The notes: generated by a model not told the origin, from the sequence alone. Counted from the first letter of the stretch, positions 1-11,843 are shown. The stretch is DNA of 64,000 nucleotides from Phytophthora hibernalis (GCA_012656075.1 JAAKBF010000156.1:62001-126000), one strand, 5' to 3'. Numbers and translations are program-made.

Positions 1-529
1 TACAGCGCCAGCGAAGACGTGCGACCGGTGCACGAGGTGCAGCGTCTGCAGACGACGGTGCGTGGCCAGTTTGAAGCTGTTTTAAGGGATATTTTACTAA
101 GTTTCTATTGTTTTATGTTGCTGCAGCACCATCAGAACAACTGGGAGCTCAAAATGGCGACGGTGGAGCAGGTCTACGGCAAGGCGGCGGCCATGCGTCT
201 GCGCACGGAGAAGGCGGTGCTCGAGCAGTTTACGGTACGAAGAAGGCGACAGGATTTCTCTTTGTACTGGACACAGATTGACAGGTGGTTTGTTGACTGT
301 GTGCAGCGTCTCCCGGGACTGCCGAGCTCGCACGCTGGCCTGGACACGCTCACGGGCGCTGACGAACAGATCGAGTTCACGGACTTCCTCAACGGTAGGT
401 GACGGGTTTTCTTTGTCGAAAATAATGGAGATCTGATGTGTACTGTTTTGGTTTGCAGACCCCAATGAACACCCTGAGAACTCGTTCCGTGTGCATGAGG
501 CGATGGAAGTGAAGCTCTCGATTTTCTAA
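1..529 (+). CDS. UMP1: Proteasome maturation factor UMP1/POMP, 5'-truncated by window edge
   Basis: UMP1/POMP is the short-lived chaperone that helps 20S proteasome half-mers assemble and is then degraded as the first substrate. Exons read as 1-57, 127-234, 307-394 and 459-529, with introns starting GTGCGT, GTACGA and GTAGGT and ending in CAG; all junctions keep frame. Visible family signature: a helical stretch ending in LEQF, then RLPGLPSSH, a LDTLTG...DEQIEFTDFLNDP block (compare the LDVLRGNDETIGFEDILNDP block of human POMP) and a C-terminal MEVKLSIF. The N-terminus lies outside the window. No frame breaks are seen. Family assignment is by remembered motif similarity, and I am confident because the block order and the short C-terminal end match. 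Confidence 0.85.
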
Positions 530-722
530 GCTGGAGGCAACACTGGTTCAAGCAAATGATGAAGTCAAGTTACTCGTATAAGGGTGAACCTTACCCATTC
601 GCACCCTGACAAGTACAACAAGGATACGAAGACGACGTTGATGGAAACGGTAACTATATTCATTCATCTCTGTTTTCTCTTTTCAATTATACACTTCCTT
701 CCTCAACGTGATATGAACATAC
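530..722. other. Short intergenic gap between convergent genes
   Basis: Lies between the end of UMP1 and the stop of the reverse-strand lipase/J gene. A frame at about 585-645 contains HPDK and could be a relic of a J domain, but it has no supporting flanks. Nothing else is visible. Confidence 0.4.
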
Positions 723-3700
723 TCAATTCGATGCCTCCTGCGTCGGTGCTGCAGCCATGAGAGCTAAACAGTGCAGCTCCTCGTGTCGCACTGGTTCTTC
801 TTCATCCCCGGCAGAAACGAGGATGTTCTGCCGCTGCAACAAGCGCTGCAGACCCTGTGTAGACATCAGTGAACACATGACGTCAAGTCGCTCATCTGGC
901 TCGGGAGTCTTCGTAGTATCTTCACTGCTTGCACCAGATGCTGTTCTCTTCGCGTCTGATGCACGTGCATCCTTCTCCTTTTCAGACTCATCATTTGATA
1001 AATCCATCGCATCGCCACCAGTAAAGCCAAATCCTTCGCACACAAGGTTTTGGTCTGAACTCGCATCCGAAAGTCCTTCGTGCATGGCGGAAATTGTCTT
1101 TCGCGCGGATTCTTTCAGAAGCGGGTCATCCGATGCTAATTGCTCACGCAGCTGGAAGGCATCTCCAACAGTCAAGTGGCCATTGTTCACCAAGAACTCG
1201 ACCTGTGCCTTTAGCACCAAACTCTCCTCTTCGGGTGCATTGACCGTTTGCAACTCGGCACCTTCAGGCATCGATGCAGTCTCTGTCGCAATATGTCCCA
1301 AAACTGCTAGAACAGAAGGATACATTGCAGCTTGTGGGTTTGCAAGCAACGGCGTAGCCTTTTTCGAGTTCAGGTACGAAAAGTAACTCATGTAGCTGTT
1401 CCACCACGTCTCACCCGCCACCGGCTCCGACAACTTCTTGGACTCTTCATGTTCCAGTTCTCGAAGCGCCCGAGCTGCTTCCGTACTCACCCACTCCCAG
1501 AACATGCCCCAAGTCACAGGTCCTTCAAACGAATCATCTTCTATCACTGACATAGTCCTCTCATAACCACTCTCCGAGATGGAGCCCATCGCATTATAGA
1601 GCTTTTTCATCAGCTTAATGCAAGCTTCCTTCGTGATGGTGCCTGAGGCTTCCGGATCAAACTCGTCAAACAGAATCCGTGCTCCGAGCTCTAATCGATC
1701 GATATGTTCCTTCGCATTTTGCTGACTTGTGAAATAACCCGCTGTCGATGCAGAGTACACCTTGGATCCAGCGAAGAAGCCTAGCATGCCGCCCACAACT
1801 GCTGCACTTGTAGCTGCCACAATACCCACTGGCCCTGCTGCAAGCCCTGCCGTGCTCCACATCCCTAAGGCCGATGCCACACTATAAGCTCCGATACCTG
1901 CACCTGCTGCTGCTGCCGTACGACTGGCGATGACTTCACCTGTCTTCAAGCGAAAATCTTGCATCATTAGCTGCTCGGTGGTCGTTGAAAGCACACCCAG
2001 CGACTTTCGGTCGGTGTACCGTTTGCGATAGTCGTAATACTCTTTTCCAATATCGACCAGAATTGACGCGATCGTGAGCGGTGCAGCCACAGCACCGCCA
2101 AGTGCCGAAGATGTTCGGGCCATTCCATTCGCTAGGGCTACACCACCAGCCGCACGGATTCCACTGTCAAGAGCACCATCTCCGCTCGCAGCAACAATAC
2201 TCTTGAAAGTACTACCTGCTTCAGTGTCCAGACGATACCGAGTCACCACGCGATCCGCCAGCTTTTTCTCTTGGCCTCCAACAGCTCGCTTGTTGTCACA
2301 TTCGCTAGTGATGCTCCCCGTGAAATACCAGTTTTCTGAATGTAGCCGATCATGAATACAGAGGAAACAAATCGCACAACAGCGGATGACTCACTGTCTC
2401 TCCAGTCTTGCACAGTTGCCAGGCCAAAAGGTGTGTTGACAGTCGACCCAGCGGGAAAAATAATGTGCTTACCAACGGGAATCTCAATGTCATGAGCTTT
2501 TGCCTCTTCCTTCAGCTTTTCTTCTTCCAGGGCGCAATCACTAAAGTGTGCCGCCACTTCATCCATGAGATCGATGCATTCGAAAAATTCCTCCTCGGCC
2601 ATCGCCTCTGTTGCGGCATTATCAAACTCAGTAGCACAATCAAAGAACTCTTCAACGAGTTGATCTTCTACCGCGTCTTCTTCTTGCTTCAAAGTAACCA
2701 ATGCCTGTTGAGCACCCCTCACAAAAAGCTGCTTTGCAGTGCTATCATCCGCTTCAGTTCTTGCAACGATGGCAAGTGACGAGGCGTCTTTTCTCTTTGT
2801 CGATCTTCGGCATGCTGAAGAAGTAGCTGTGTTGTGTCGGTATGCTGGGTCGCACGGTGGTCTTCTAACAACAGCAACAAACAATCAGGCGGCATATCTC
2901 TCACTACAGCTGCTTGGCGCCTTTTCCTCGACATATCTGAATACTGCGACCAAGCATTGACAATCAATGCTACGCTTGCCCCAACGGCGACAGCACCCCT
3001 ACAACGGATACCGTTCGAAGTCCGGCATTTGCACCAGAGCTGCCTGCTGCCTGTGTAGGTGCCGCAACATCACCAGCCAAAATTTCTTCTGCTTCCAAGA
3101 ACATGACTTGTTCATGCTGGTCTGCACCGATTCCCACTGTTCGCGTCACACGAATCCGGTCCGGCGCGAAAAGGTTGTCGTGATTGTTTCGAATAAGGCC
3201 ACTTCGGACAGACGAAGGAGTGCGGAGCGGATTCACCACAGTAGAGCTTGACGAAGAAAATCGCGACGTCACTTGTGATACTGCTCCTGAAAGGTTGTCG
3301 ATTACATCTCGGAAGGTAGCGATTGCTTCGTCCAAGGTCATTCCGTTCACGGTTCCATTGCGTACAAATTCGTCCTTCAAACTGGGTGAGGCGTTCAGGT
3401 GCGTATCGTACACCTTCCGTGCTTCTGAGTCAGACAGCACCTCGTATGCTTCAGCTAACAGCTTAAAAATCTCCTCTGCGGATGCTTGTTCCTGCGCGCT
3501 TGCCGCGCTGTTAGCCCAGCGATCTGGATGCCACTTCAATGCCAACCGCTTATAAGCACTTCGTATTTGCTTTTCCGTCGCGTTTCGAGGAACACCTAGG
3601 CGCTCATAAAAGTCCATCGACGCATTAATCTGAATCGAATTCGAGCGGCGCGCGACGGCATCCATGTATGCATTCATTAGGTGTTGCAAGATAGCGTTAC

Positions 3701-4949
3701 CAGTCAAACTGGTGTTCGAATCATCTTCCTTGTGTAATGCCTTGCTGATGGACACCGGGTCAGCGTAGATGTTGAATTCGGCTCCGCTCTTTGCCAGGAA
3801 AATGTAAGTCCCGCACGGGGAATACTGATAGTCGATTTCCTTCAAGATATTAAAATCACGGAACTTTTGGAACGTGTTTTGCAAAATGTTCAGGCTCATT
3901 GATAAATATGCCGAGCTCGCACTGGGAACCGTGCCAGTGTTTGCAGTTGCCGCCAAATCCACGAACCGCTGTTGCATCTGAATCGGCAGCAAGTTTACCA
4001 GTGTCTTGGTCGCTTTCGTGATCGTGACAAAGCGCTCGGTTGTCTTCGCGACCATCGCTGCTGACTGCGCGACATTCAAAATGCTTGGAATGCAATCAAA
4101 CTCATTGACGAACGTAACCATACGCTTAGCAAGTCCCAGTGGCTCCAAAAATGACGTCAAGCCCGTAGATCCGATATACGGAGCTCCAAATCCAATCGCA
4201 AGCATGCGCGGAGCATTACGAGTTATCGCGTCGCGTTCTTCATCCGACATGGCCTGAACCATCAATCGGAAGTTTATCTTATCTGACGTCATACCATTTT
4301 CATTTGCTTCTTTCTGCTGGTCATAGTCTCGCTTTTCAAGAAACAGCCGCGACTTTGTTGGCAAGTGCTGGTATGCGAGTTCACAGAACGCCAGCTGAGC
4401 AATGCTGCCTCCAATGGAGTGGCCACACAACAGCAGAGTTTTGTTCGCTTGTCTTGCTTGATGGTGGATGTCCTGCAAGTCCAGGCGCTGCGTGCGCTTC
4501 CAGAACGGCGCATGGATTCTCGCGCCACCGAATCGGTGTACAAAAGGCTGTGAGAGCGGCACAGCCGAGCCCACCACTGTCTGCAAGATATCTGCAGGCT
4601 TGGTAGCTCGAACGGCACAGATCACAGCCAGTTCGGACTGTACGAGTGCGTAGTCGCGTGTGAACGCGAGCACCGGCAGCTGCAGACTGTGCGGCAGCGG
4701 CGACTTGCGCACGTGCATCTCCAGCTCACGAATGGCGCGATCATTGGCATGTTTGTCGTCTGAAGGCTCCGACAGGGTCACAGACAGCGCCGCGCACAAG
4801 ACGGCGGCGTTCAGTAGCTCCGTCTCGCTGGACGCTACTGGTTCACTGCTAACGGACGTGTCAGTCCACCACCAGGCGCGTTTCTTGTGCGGCGGAGCAT
4901 CTTCCGAGCTCATCGTGGGATTTTTGGCTGGTCTAGAGACTGCAGACAT
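723..4949 (-). CDS. Lipase class 3 / J-domain / EF-hand fusion protein, about 1,400 residues, three frame breaks
   Basis: One long gene on the reverse strand, starting at ATG 4949 and ending at TGA 723-725. The N-terminal part carries a lipase-3 (alpha/beta hydrolase) nucleophile elbow GHSIGG with Ser about residue 178 and a downstream NEFDCIP (Asp about 285). A J domain follows at about 456-515 with the HPD signature in LKWHPDRW (474-476). Then come a hydrophobic glycine/alanine segment near 2970, an acidic coiled region, a second strongly hydrophobic Gly/Ala stretch near 1770-1920, and one EF-hand-like loop (FDEFDPEASGTITKEA) near 1640. The frame changes at 2996-2999 (CCCC), 2789-2792 (TTTT) and 2263-2267 (TTTTT); each is repaired by one extra base of the run, so I treat this as one gene. 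Likely a membrane-associated lipase recruiting Hsp70; that role is inference. Three separate genes are the alternative. Confidence 0.7.
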
Positions 4950-5130
4950 CGCTCGCGTTGACTGTAGACGAGTGTAGTGGCAGATACAGCAGCTTCTCCT
5001 TCCTCACTGTAGAGCTTCTTTGTCTGAGTTGCGACGCTAATGAGAATGCTTTTAATGTAGCCATCTCGAATGCGACACACATCTTTTCCACCAATCAGAG
5101 AGTAGTGTACGTTTTTGGGAGACTTTGGCA

Positions 5131-5137
5131 TCATTTT
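5131..5137 (+). promoter_or_regulatory. Possible oomycete initiator-like element
   Basis: TCATTTT, 18 bases before the TM9 start codon, resembles the core of the oomycete Inr (YTCANTYY) but lacks the leading pyrimidine. Position fits a very short 5' UTR. Weak evidence. Confidence 0.25.
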
Positions 5138-5154
5138 GAAGCGACCAAAGCATC

Positions 5155-7114
5155 ATGTGGATGTCTCTGCTGCTGCTTGTGGGTGTCGCCGTTGCGGTGG
5201 CGGCTGAGGATGGCTACAAAATGCGCGATGAAGTGGACATCGTGGCGAATACGGTGCGTTTGATGTCCTATAGTCTCTAACGGAGTTTAAAGAGAAACAT
5301 GCACCGCCTTTCCTGTGCCAAACTGACACTTGTTGCTGTAGATCCGCCCCTATGCGAACCCGACGGAGACGTACCAGTACTACAAACTGCCGTACTGCAA
5401 GCCTAAAGAGCGCCAATGGGATGACCACTACCTGGGCGAGCTGCTCACGGGCAGTCGCAAGGTCGTGACGGACTACCGCCTGTACTTCGGCGTGGACCAG
5501 ACGTACGCTCAGCTCTGCAGGCTGCCGATGACTCCTGACGTCATGAAATCTTTCAAAGACGCTGTGGATGAGGACTATGAGTTTGAGATGTACGTGGACG
5601 ACATCAGACTGCGGGGTCAGGTCGGCTACCTCATCCAGGAAGGCATCAGGAAGGGATGAAAGTACACTATTACCTGAACACGCACCTGCATTTCGACATC
5701 GCCTACAACGACGTGGAAGCGGAGGACGGCAAGAACAAAGTAAGTTTTACTCTTGATTTATCAAATGTACATTGGAGACTGGAGACTAACGCAGACTTGT
5801 TGTCTGTGAACTCAGATTGTGGCTGTGAACATGACGATGGCGTCCTCCGACCCGGATCTTGAGTATCACTATGCGCTGGCGCCCGAGAACATTGCTCGAA
5901 CGCCGGAAGCGATCTTCACATACTCTGTGAAATGGCACAACCGACCGGATCTACTGTACGAGAACCGAAACGTGGACAAGGAGTTGGTTGAACCCGACGA
6001 CTTGGAGCTGCACTGGATCTCCGTCATCAACTCGTTCATCTTGGTCATGATGCTCACGGGTTTCCTTTCTATTGTGATGCTTCGAATCCTCAAACGAGAC
6101 TTTTCGCGGTTTACAGACCTGGAGTCGGGGGATGAACATGCGATGGAGGACGACTCCGGCTGGAAGCTCCTGCATGCAGATGTGTTCCGGTTCCCGTCGA
6201 ATTTGAGTGTTTTCTGCTCACTCAATGGTGCCGGAGCACAACTGTTCGTGATGCTGTCAGTCGTTCTTGTATCCTCTCTGCTGGGCGTTGTGAAGCCCAA
6301 CAAGCGTGGAGGCATGATGACTGCCTTTATCATCCTCTATGCGCTAACTGCAGGTGTCGGCGGCTTTCATTCTGCTCGGATGTACCGTCAACTTGGAGGT
6401 CTACGTTGGGTGTGGAATATCTTGATGAGCGTGCTGGTTATCCCGGGACCACTGGTTGCCATCTTCTCGTTTTTGAACTCGGTTGCGATCTGGAACGACT
6501 CGTCGGCAGCGCTGCCGTTCGGCACCATCATGATCGTGCTTGCTCTGTTCATTACCGTGGCGCTGCCGTTGGCCGTCATTGGTGGCATCGCTGGACGCAA
6601 CTCCACGGGTGAATTCAAGTCACCGTGCCGCACTAACAAGATCCCGCGTGAGATCCCAGAGGTGCCCGGTTACCGCAGCCCGTTCATCCTGATCATTGCG
6701 GCCGGATGCCTCCCGTTCAGTGCAGTTTACATCGAGCTGCACCACATCTTCGCTGCGATCTGGGGCCACTCTATCTACAAGCTGTTCGGCATCCTGTTCC
6801 TGTCGTTCGTGATGCTGGTATTCGTGACTGCATTTACGACCATCTCACTGACGTACATCCAGCTCTCGTCCGAGGATCATCGCTGGTGGTGGCGTTCTTA
6901 CCTCTCGGGCGGTACAACCGGGCTGTTCGTGCTCGCGTACAGCGTGTGGTACTACACGAGCGTGGCGGACATGACGGGCTTCTTCCAGGCGGCCTTCTAT
7001 TTCGGCTACACGAGCATGATGGCCTACTGCTTCTTCGTGATGCTGGGCTTCATCGGCTTCCAGAGCTCGCTCTTCTTCGTGAACAAGATCTACCGCACCA
7101 TCAAGGTGGAGTAG
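5155..7114 (+). CDS. Transmembrane 9 superfamily protein (nonaspanin)
   Basis: TM9SF proteins are endosome/Golgi membrane proteins with a large lumenal N-terminal domain and nine membrane spans. Exons: 5155-5253, 5342-5739, 5816-7114; introns begin GTGCGT and GTAAGT and end in TAG/CAG. The first exon encodes a signal peptide (MWMSLLLLVGVAVAVAAEDG). The lumenal domain has the family pattern YYKLPYCKP and LGELLTGSRK near the start. The last exon holds a long loop followed by eight further hydrophobic segments and ends YRTIKVE, compatible with the C-terminal KxD/E-type Golgi retention signals known for this family. The frame changes once at 5653-5655 (GGG); one extra G joins IRKG to MKVHYYL, a continuous lumenal sequence. 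I take it as intact. Start chosen at the signal peptide methionine. Confidence 0.9.
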
Positions 7115-7312
7115 AGATGATAGCAGTGCATAAGCAATGAATAGCAGCTTCAACTTTGACTTGAAGGCGACGCTAGCCACGTCAGAGGGCAGCTTCGGAC
7201 CCTTGCTTGGATACACCTCGGATACCTGATTTGTCAATGGTGTCCGTCTGGCGGGCAAGGGACGCAGCATCATTCGTGGTAGTGTCGTCCAAGCACCACC
7301 AAGGTCGCAGCA

Positions 7313-8761
7313 ATGAAGATCATCAAGGCGGTGGTGCAGAGGGATCCTCCTCCACGATGGGGATACTTGGCGTTCGCGGTAGGCTTGCTCTACCTGCTAC
7401 GACGCGCCAAGATCAAGGATATCCCGCGCGAGAACATGCTGAGCTTCTTTGCGGCCATGCTACCCACGGAGCTCTCACACAACTTGTTGGCCGTCAACGC
7501 CGCGGTTATCTACAATCTGCACAAGTCCAAGAGGTCGGTGCTGTCGGAATGGGTTGGCTCGATCGCGGCGGTCGTGCAATGCATCACCATGATACGACTG
7601 GCGAAAATGTACCGGGACAACATCTCTACCAAGCATGTGCTCCGGGACGCAATGCACGCTTCGGACATGCCCTCCGACAGTATACAGTGTGTTGGTGAGA
7701 TCAGTTGGAAGCAGTGGCTGGCCGTGTTCTTGCCCGTGCCCCAGTCTCTCGGACTCTCGTTGGCGTTCCCAGGCGTGTCCAAGATGCAGACGGTGACTTA
7801 TGCTTATGTTGGCAAGAGCAAGACGACGAAACTGTTGATGGATGTGTACAAGCACCAAGATACGCCGTCCAACGCTCCGATCATGCTGTACATTCATGGT
7901 GGAGCCTGGGTCATGAGCACACGCGAGACGCCTCCGCTACCGTGCATTTACCAAATTGCGGCGCGCGGCTGGGTGGTGTGCGTGTTCGACTACCAGAAGT
8001 CCCCCAAAATCGCCTTCCCGGAGCACTTGATCGATTGCAAGCGCGCGATCGCGTACCTGCGTCGGAATGCGCGCGAGAAGTTCGATGCCAACCCTGACTA
8101 CATCGTCGTTGGCGGCGAGTCTGCGGGTGGCCATTTAGCGAGCTTGATGGCGCTCACTGCAGCCGACAAGTCTCTTCAAGTCGGCTTCGAAGAGGTCGAC
8201 ACAAGTGTGCGTGGATGTGTCGACACGTACGGCGTACATGACTTCAAGGACCGCCATGGCGTGTACTTCTACAAGGACAAGGACCACATCTTCGTACGCT
8301 TCATCGAGCTGCTGGTGATGCAGAAGAAAATGAGCGACGCAGACGAAGACTGGGAAAAGGCGTCGCCCGTCGGTTGGCTCCGCGAGGAGAAGGCGATCGA
8401 CCTCCCGGCCGTCATCCCGCCGTTCCTCGTTTCGCACGGCACACTGGACACGCTGGTGCCGTTCGGCAGCTCGCAAGTCTTTTTCGAGCAGCTTCAGCTG
8501 TACCGGCAGCGTGCCCAGCAGGGTCCCGTTGGCGGCGTGAGCGACGTTTTCCTCCAACTTCCAGGGGCGCATCACGCGTTCAACTACGTCATGTCGCCAC
8601 GTGCAATTGCCCACGGTCAGGCCGTGGTGGCCTTCCTGGATAACCTGTACGCGAAGACCAAGGATATCCCGCTCCAAAGCGCGTCCGACTCGATTACAGT
8701 GCAGATTGAGCATCTGACGGACGATGGATCTGGGGCTGCAGCGCTCCTCGCGAGGTTGTGA
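7313..8761 (+). CDS. HSL-type alpha/beta-hydrolase esterase, copy 1
   Basis: Intronless 482-residue hydrolase. An N-terminal hydrophobic segment (WGYLAFAVGLLYLL, residues 16-29) next to basic residues suggests an ER signal anchor. The fold signature is complete: oxyanion-hole HGGAW with His195, nucleophile elbow GGESAGG with Ser270, acid in GTLDTLVPF (Asp379) and general base at HH 420/421. This is the hormone-sensitive-lipase/kynurenine-formamidase-like group that cleaves small acyl esters; the substrate cannot be told from sequence. The next gene is a paralogue in the same orientation with an extra intron. The reading frame is clean throughout. Confidence 0.85.
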   Translation: MKIIKAVVQRDPPPRWGYLAFAVGLLYLLRRAKIKDIPRENMLSFFAAMLPTELSHNLLAVNAAVIYNLHKSKRSVLSEWVGSIAAVVQCITMIRLAKMYRDNISTKHVLRDAMHASDMPSDSIQCVGEISWKQWLAVFLPVPQSLGLSLAFPGVSKMQTVTYAYVGKSKTTKLLMDVYKHQDTPSNAPIMLYIHGGAWVMSTRETPPLPCIYQIAARGWVVCVFDYQKSPKIAFPEHLIDCKRAIAYLRRNAREKFDANPDYIVVGGESAGGHLASLMALTAADKSLQVGFEEVDTSVRGCVDTYGVHDFKDRHGVYFYKDKDHIFVRFIELLVMQKKMSDADEDWEKASPVGWLREEKAIDLPAVIPPFLVSHGTLDTLVPFGSSQVFFEQLQLYRQRAQQGPVGGVSDVFLQLPGAHHAFNYVMSPRAIAHGQAVVAFLDNLYAKTKDIPLQSASDSITVQIEHLTDDGSGAAALLARL

Positions 8762-9103
8762 TCATTGTGAATTAGTGGTACATGTAGTTGAACAGTTACA
8801 TTCGCAAGCAGAGGACAACATGGGTCCAGCAAGACGTGGCATCCAGCTTCAGCTTTTTGATTATTTTTGTGTTGACTCAACAATTCAACAGTTCGTTTAG
8901 CAGCTCAATGATTGGTCCAAGCTCCAATAGTCACTTCTGATTGGTTACTTAAATGTATCCATATCGGGTTGGCGAATACACCTCGCTGTATTGCGCGCGT
9001 CTGTCTGCCATTTCCCGATCAAGTCGCCAGCGATTTCTTCGCCACCCGATTGTTGAGGTCCCCCTTCAAGGTCTACCGGCACCACCAGCAAGTCCATTCC
9101 AAG

Positions 9104-10661
9104 ATGAAGGTCGTCAAGCCTGAGTCCATGCCGTACCTGAGCAGCGAGCGTCTGACGCGCTGGGCATACCTGGCGTTCGCCGTGTCCACGCTGTACGTCG
9201 TGGAGCGTGCCAAGAACAACAAAATCCCACGAGAGGTGAGCACCGTCGTCTGCAGGGGCAGCGCAGACCAACTTCTCTAATTGTTTTGTATTTTATTGTA
9301 GAATTTCTTCGGTATGGCGGCGTCGCTACTGCCCACGGAGCTTTCGCACAAGATCGCCGTCATACACGCGTGTCTGCTGGGTTTTCTGCTCAAGAAGAAG
9401 ATCCCCATCTTCTCGCGCTGGAGTGGCGCCTTTGCGGGCCTTGTGCAATGTGTCGTAGCTGCGAACCTGGCGAAATGGTACAGACAGAACCTCTCCTCCA
9501 AAAGGTCATTCGCGACGCGCTCGTCGCCTCGGACATTGAACCGAAGCAATTGGAGAACATCGGCCACATGACGTTAACGCGATGGATGAGCGTGTTTCTG
9601 CCATTGCCGCAGCCAATTGCCGTGTCACTCAGCTACCCTGGTGTCAGCAAGATCCGCACAGTCACTTACGCACACGTGGGCAAAACCAAAACCACGAAGT
9701 TGCTGATGGACGTTTACAAGCACCGAGATACTGCACCGAACGCGCCAATCTTCTTGTATGTTCACGGTGGAGGCTGGGTCATTGGTGACCGCCGTATTCC
9801 ACCGTTTGCCTGCGTCTATCAGCTTGCTTCGAGGGGATGGGTGGTGTGCGTCATCGACTATCGCTTATCCCCGGCGTGGCATTCCCTACACACTTGATCG
9901 ACGCGAAACGAGCTGTTGCGTACCTTCGCCACAATGCACGCAAGGAATTCGATGCAAACTCCGACTTTATCGCGGTGGGCGGTGAATCTGCGGGTGGGCA
10001 CCTGGCCAGCTTAGTGGGTCTGACTGCTGATGATAAGTCCCTGCAGCCCGGTTTTGAGAACGTCGACACAAGCGTGCGTGCAGTTGTTGACAACTACGGC
10101 GTTCATGATTTCACAGACCGACACGGAATCTATTACTCTCGCGACAAAACCCACGGCCTGATTCATTACCTCGAGTTTCTCGTGATGCAGAAGAAGCTCA
10201 AGGGCAACAATGAGGACTTTGAGCGAGCATCGCCTATTGCCTACCTGGATGATGTACGAACAGCGGGTCGTAAAGGGATTATTCCGCCCTTCATGATCAC
10301 GCATGGTACTCACGACAATACTGTCGCCTTCAAGGACTCACATCAGTTCTTCGAGAGCCTGCGTCGCTATCGACAACAACTTCCTCAGGATATTCTATCG
10401 TACCAGGACAAGCAGCTCGGCGGCGTGCAGGATGTTTTTGTCAAGGTGCCCTACGCTAGTCACATGTTCAATTTCCTGTTGTCTCCTCGTGCATTAGCGC
10501 ACGGCGACGCTGTCTGTGCCTTCCTCGACAACGTCTACCTGAAAACGAAGGACGTTTCACTCGACGCTAGGATCCTCCCCAGTCGACCTAAGGAGGTCGT
10601 GTCAGATCCAGTTCCACAGACTGGCGAGATGTTGTCATCTGCCTCCATCTCAAGGTTGTGA
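9104..10661 (+). CDS. HSL-type alpha/beta-hydrolase esterase, copy 2, two frame breaks
   Basis: Tandem paralogue of the esterase at 7313, similar along its whole length. Exon 1 is 9104-9235 (signal-anchor helix WAYLAFAVSTLYVV), then an intron 9236-9301 (GTGAGC..TAG) and exon 2 from 9302. Copy 1 has no intron at the matching position after IPRE. Catalytic motifs: HGGGW, GGESAGG, GTHDNTVAF and a late SHMF. The frame shifts at 9500-9503 (AAAA) and at 9869-9872 (CCCC); at both places the paralogue shows that one base is missing (copy 2 would read ...SSKKVIRD and RLSPGVAFP). I therefore call one functional gene with sequence errors, though true decay of one duplicate is possible. Confidence 0.75.
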
Positions 10662-10772
10662 AGCTATCGTATCTATTCAGTGGATCAGCAAATGCGGCGA
10701 GCAAAAACAGTTTAGAAGCAGTTCCAAAGACGAAGGTATCGTACAATTTGTCAAATATAGTCGACCAGCTTA

Positions 10773-11561
10773 TTATTTTACATCGGTATTAGCCTTGAGC
10801 CGCGCATGATAAATGAACAGTTCGTCCGGGTACTCGAAATTGGCTAACAGTTGTGGGTTATCGTTGCGAGAGACCTCCTCCACCGCAAAGGTCTTTCTGA
10901 GCTGCTGCAAGAAGTTTGCTTCGATCGCTGCATCCCGGGTCTCAAAGCTGAAAAACACATTAGTAGATGGAGACGACAAGCCATGTAGCGTTTTGATCAG
11001 CAGTAAAAAGGCTGAAGCATGATAAAGTACGTCCGAGAAGATCACCACGTCGGCGCTTTTCGTCCACGACGCCAAACAGCCTCCCGCCTTGAACGGTTCT
11101 CCCCATTGACATTCTTCCACTGTCGGTGCAACAGTATCCGATAGTCCGCCTTCTCCCTGGTCAGCGAAGTTCACATTCACGTTCTTGGCCAACAGCGGCA
11201 GTGCGTACTCCTGGTCTGTGAGCACCACTCGAGCTCCGAGCACCGCCAGCGCCATGCCCACCAGTCCGACACCTGCACCCAGCTCCACCACCTTCTTTCC
11301 TTTAAAGGAAAACCGTTCTTCTTCTTTGCCACCCGTTGATTGGGAACTACCCTTCGCCTTGGTCTGCAGATAGTCTGCCAGTAGCAAAGCGGCGTCCCAA
11401 ACGCAATGGCCGTGCGACGGGAACTTGGGCGTCCCAGCGCAGATCTCTCGGTCCTGCACTGCATTGAGTGTCACCTGCTTACTCGTACCAGGAACCGTCA
11501 CCACATACGAGAACTCGCTCTCCTCCGTGCGGCCCCAGAAGTTATCGTCAACGTCGCTCAT
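10773..11561 (-). CDS. METTL21-like protein lysine methyltransferase (Methyltransferase_16 family)
   Basis: 262-residue class I SAM-dependent methyltransferase. Motif I is VVELGAGVGLVG, followed by an acidic strand end VVLTDQE, and a DVLYH motif, the DxxF/Y motif typical of the METTL21/Methyltransferase_16 lysine methyltransferases that modify chaperones and translation factors. An insertion of Lys/Ser/Gly-rich residues before motif I looks like a surface loop. Start chosen at MSDVDDNFWG (ATG at 11561) because the upstream extension to 11735 is basic, low in conservation features and crosses likely leader sequence. The gene converges on esterase copy 2 with about 110 bases between stops. The specific protein target is unknown. 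Confidence 0.8.
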   Translation of the reverse strand: MSDVDDNFWGRTEESEFSYVVTVPGTSKQVTLNAVQDREICAGTPKFPSHGHCVWDAALLLADYLQTKAKGSSQSTGGKEEERFSFKGKKVVELGAGVGLVGMALAVLGARVVLTDQEYALPLLAKNVNVNFADQGEGGLSDTVAPTVEECQWGEPFKAGGCLASWTKSADVVIFSDVLYHASAFLLLIKTLHGLSSPSTNVFFSFETRDAAIEANFLQQLRKTFAVEEVSRNDNPQLLANFEYPDELFIYHARLKANTDVK

Positions 11562-11834
11562 CCGGTACTGACCAACAATGTAAATAACTTGTGGTCGTAC
11601 GTAAACCGATTGGAAGAGTACATAGTACCTACAGATAAGCTTAGGCGCACACTGCTGATGCGGCGTTGGCCATGCGCGTGGACTACGGACATTACCGCTA
11701 GGTATTAATAATGCCCTCTGCGACCGTCTACTCACTGAAGCTTGCTGGCGACCAAGAAGTCACGTTCTGGGGCAAATCGATCAATCAAATACTACGCATG
11801 TGAAAGGTTTCGATGAGCTAGATGCCTTGAGAGC
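11562..11834. other. Intergenic region before MULE 1
   Basis: No convincing gene. A 30-codon frame at 11711-11802 (MPSATVYSLK...) stops shortly before the transposon insertion and could be the start of a disrupted gene, but nothing supports it. Confidence 0.35.
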
Positions 11835-11843
11835 TGTCCATAC
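11835..11843 (+). repeat. Left target site duplication of MULE 1
   Basis: TGTCCATAC, identical to 13957-13965, directly outside the left inverted repeat. Confidence 0.9.

Noticed and set aside
585..645. HPDK-containing frame suggesting a J domain
   Set aside because: No helices before or after the HPD and stops nearby; at most a relic.
757..1386. 209-codon forward frame opposite the lipase/J gene
   Set aside because: Ser/Arg-rich antisense shadow without motifs.
8135..8713. 192-codon reverse frame inside esterase 1
   Set aside because: Overlaps catalytic motifs of the esterase in a clean frame; shadow.
11711..11802. Short protein upstream of MULE 1
   Set aside because: Only 30 codons and no support beyond an ATG.
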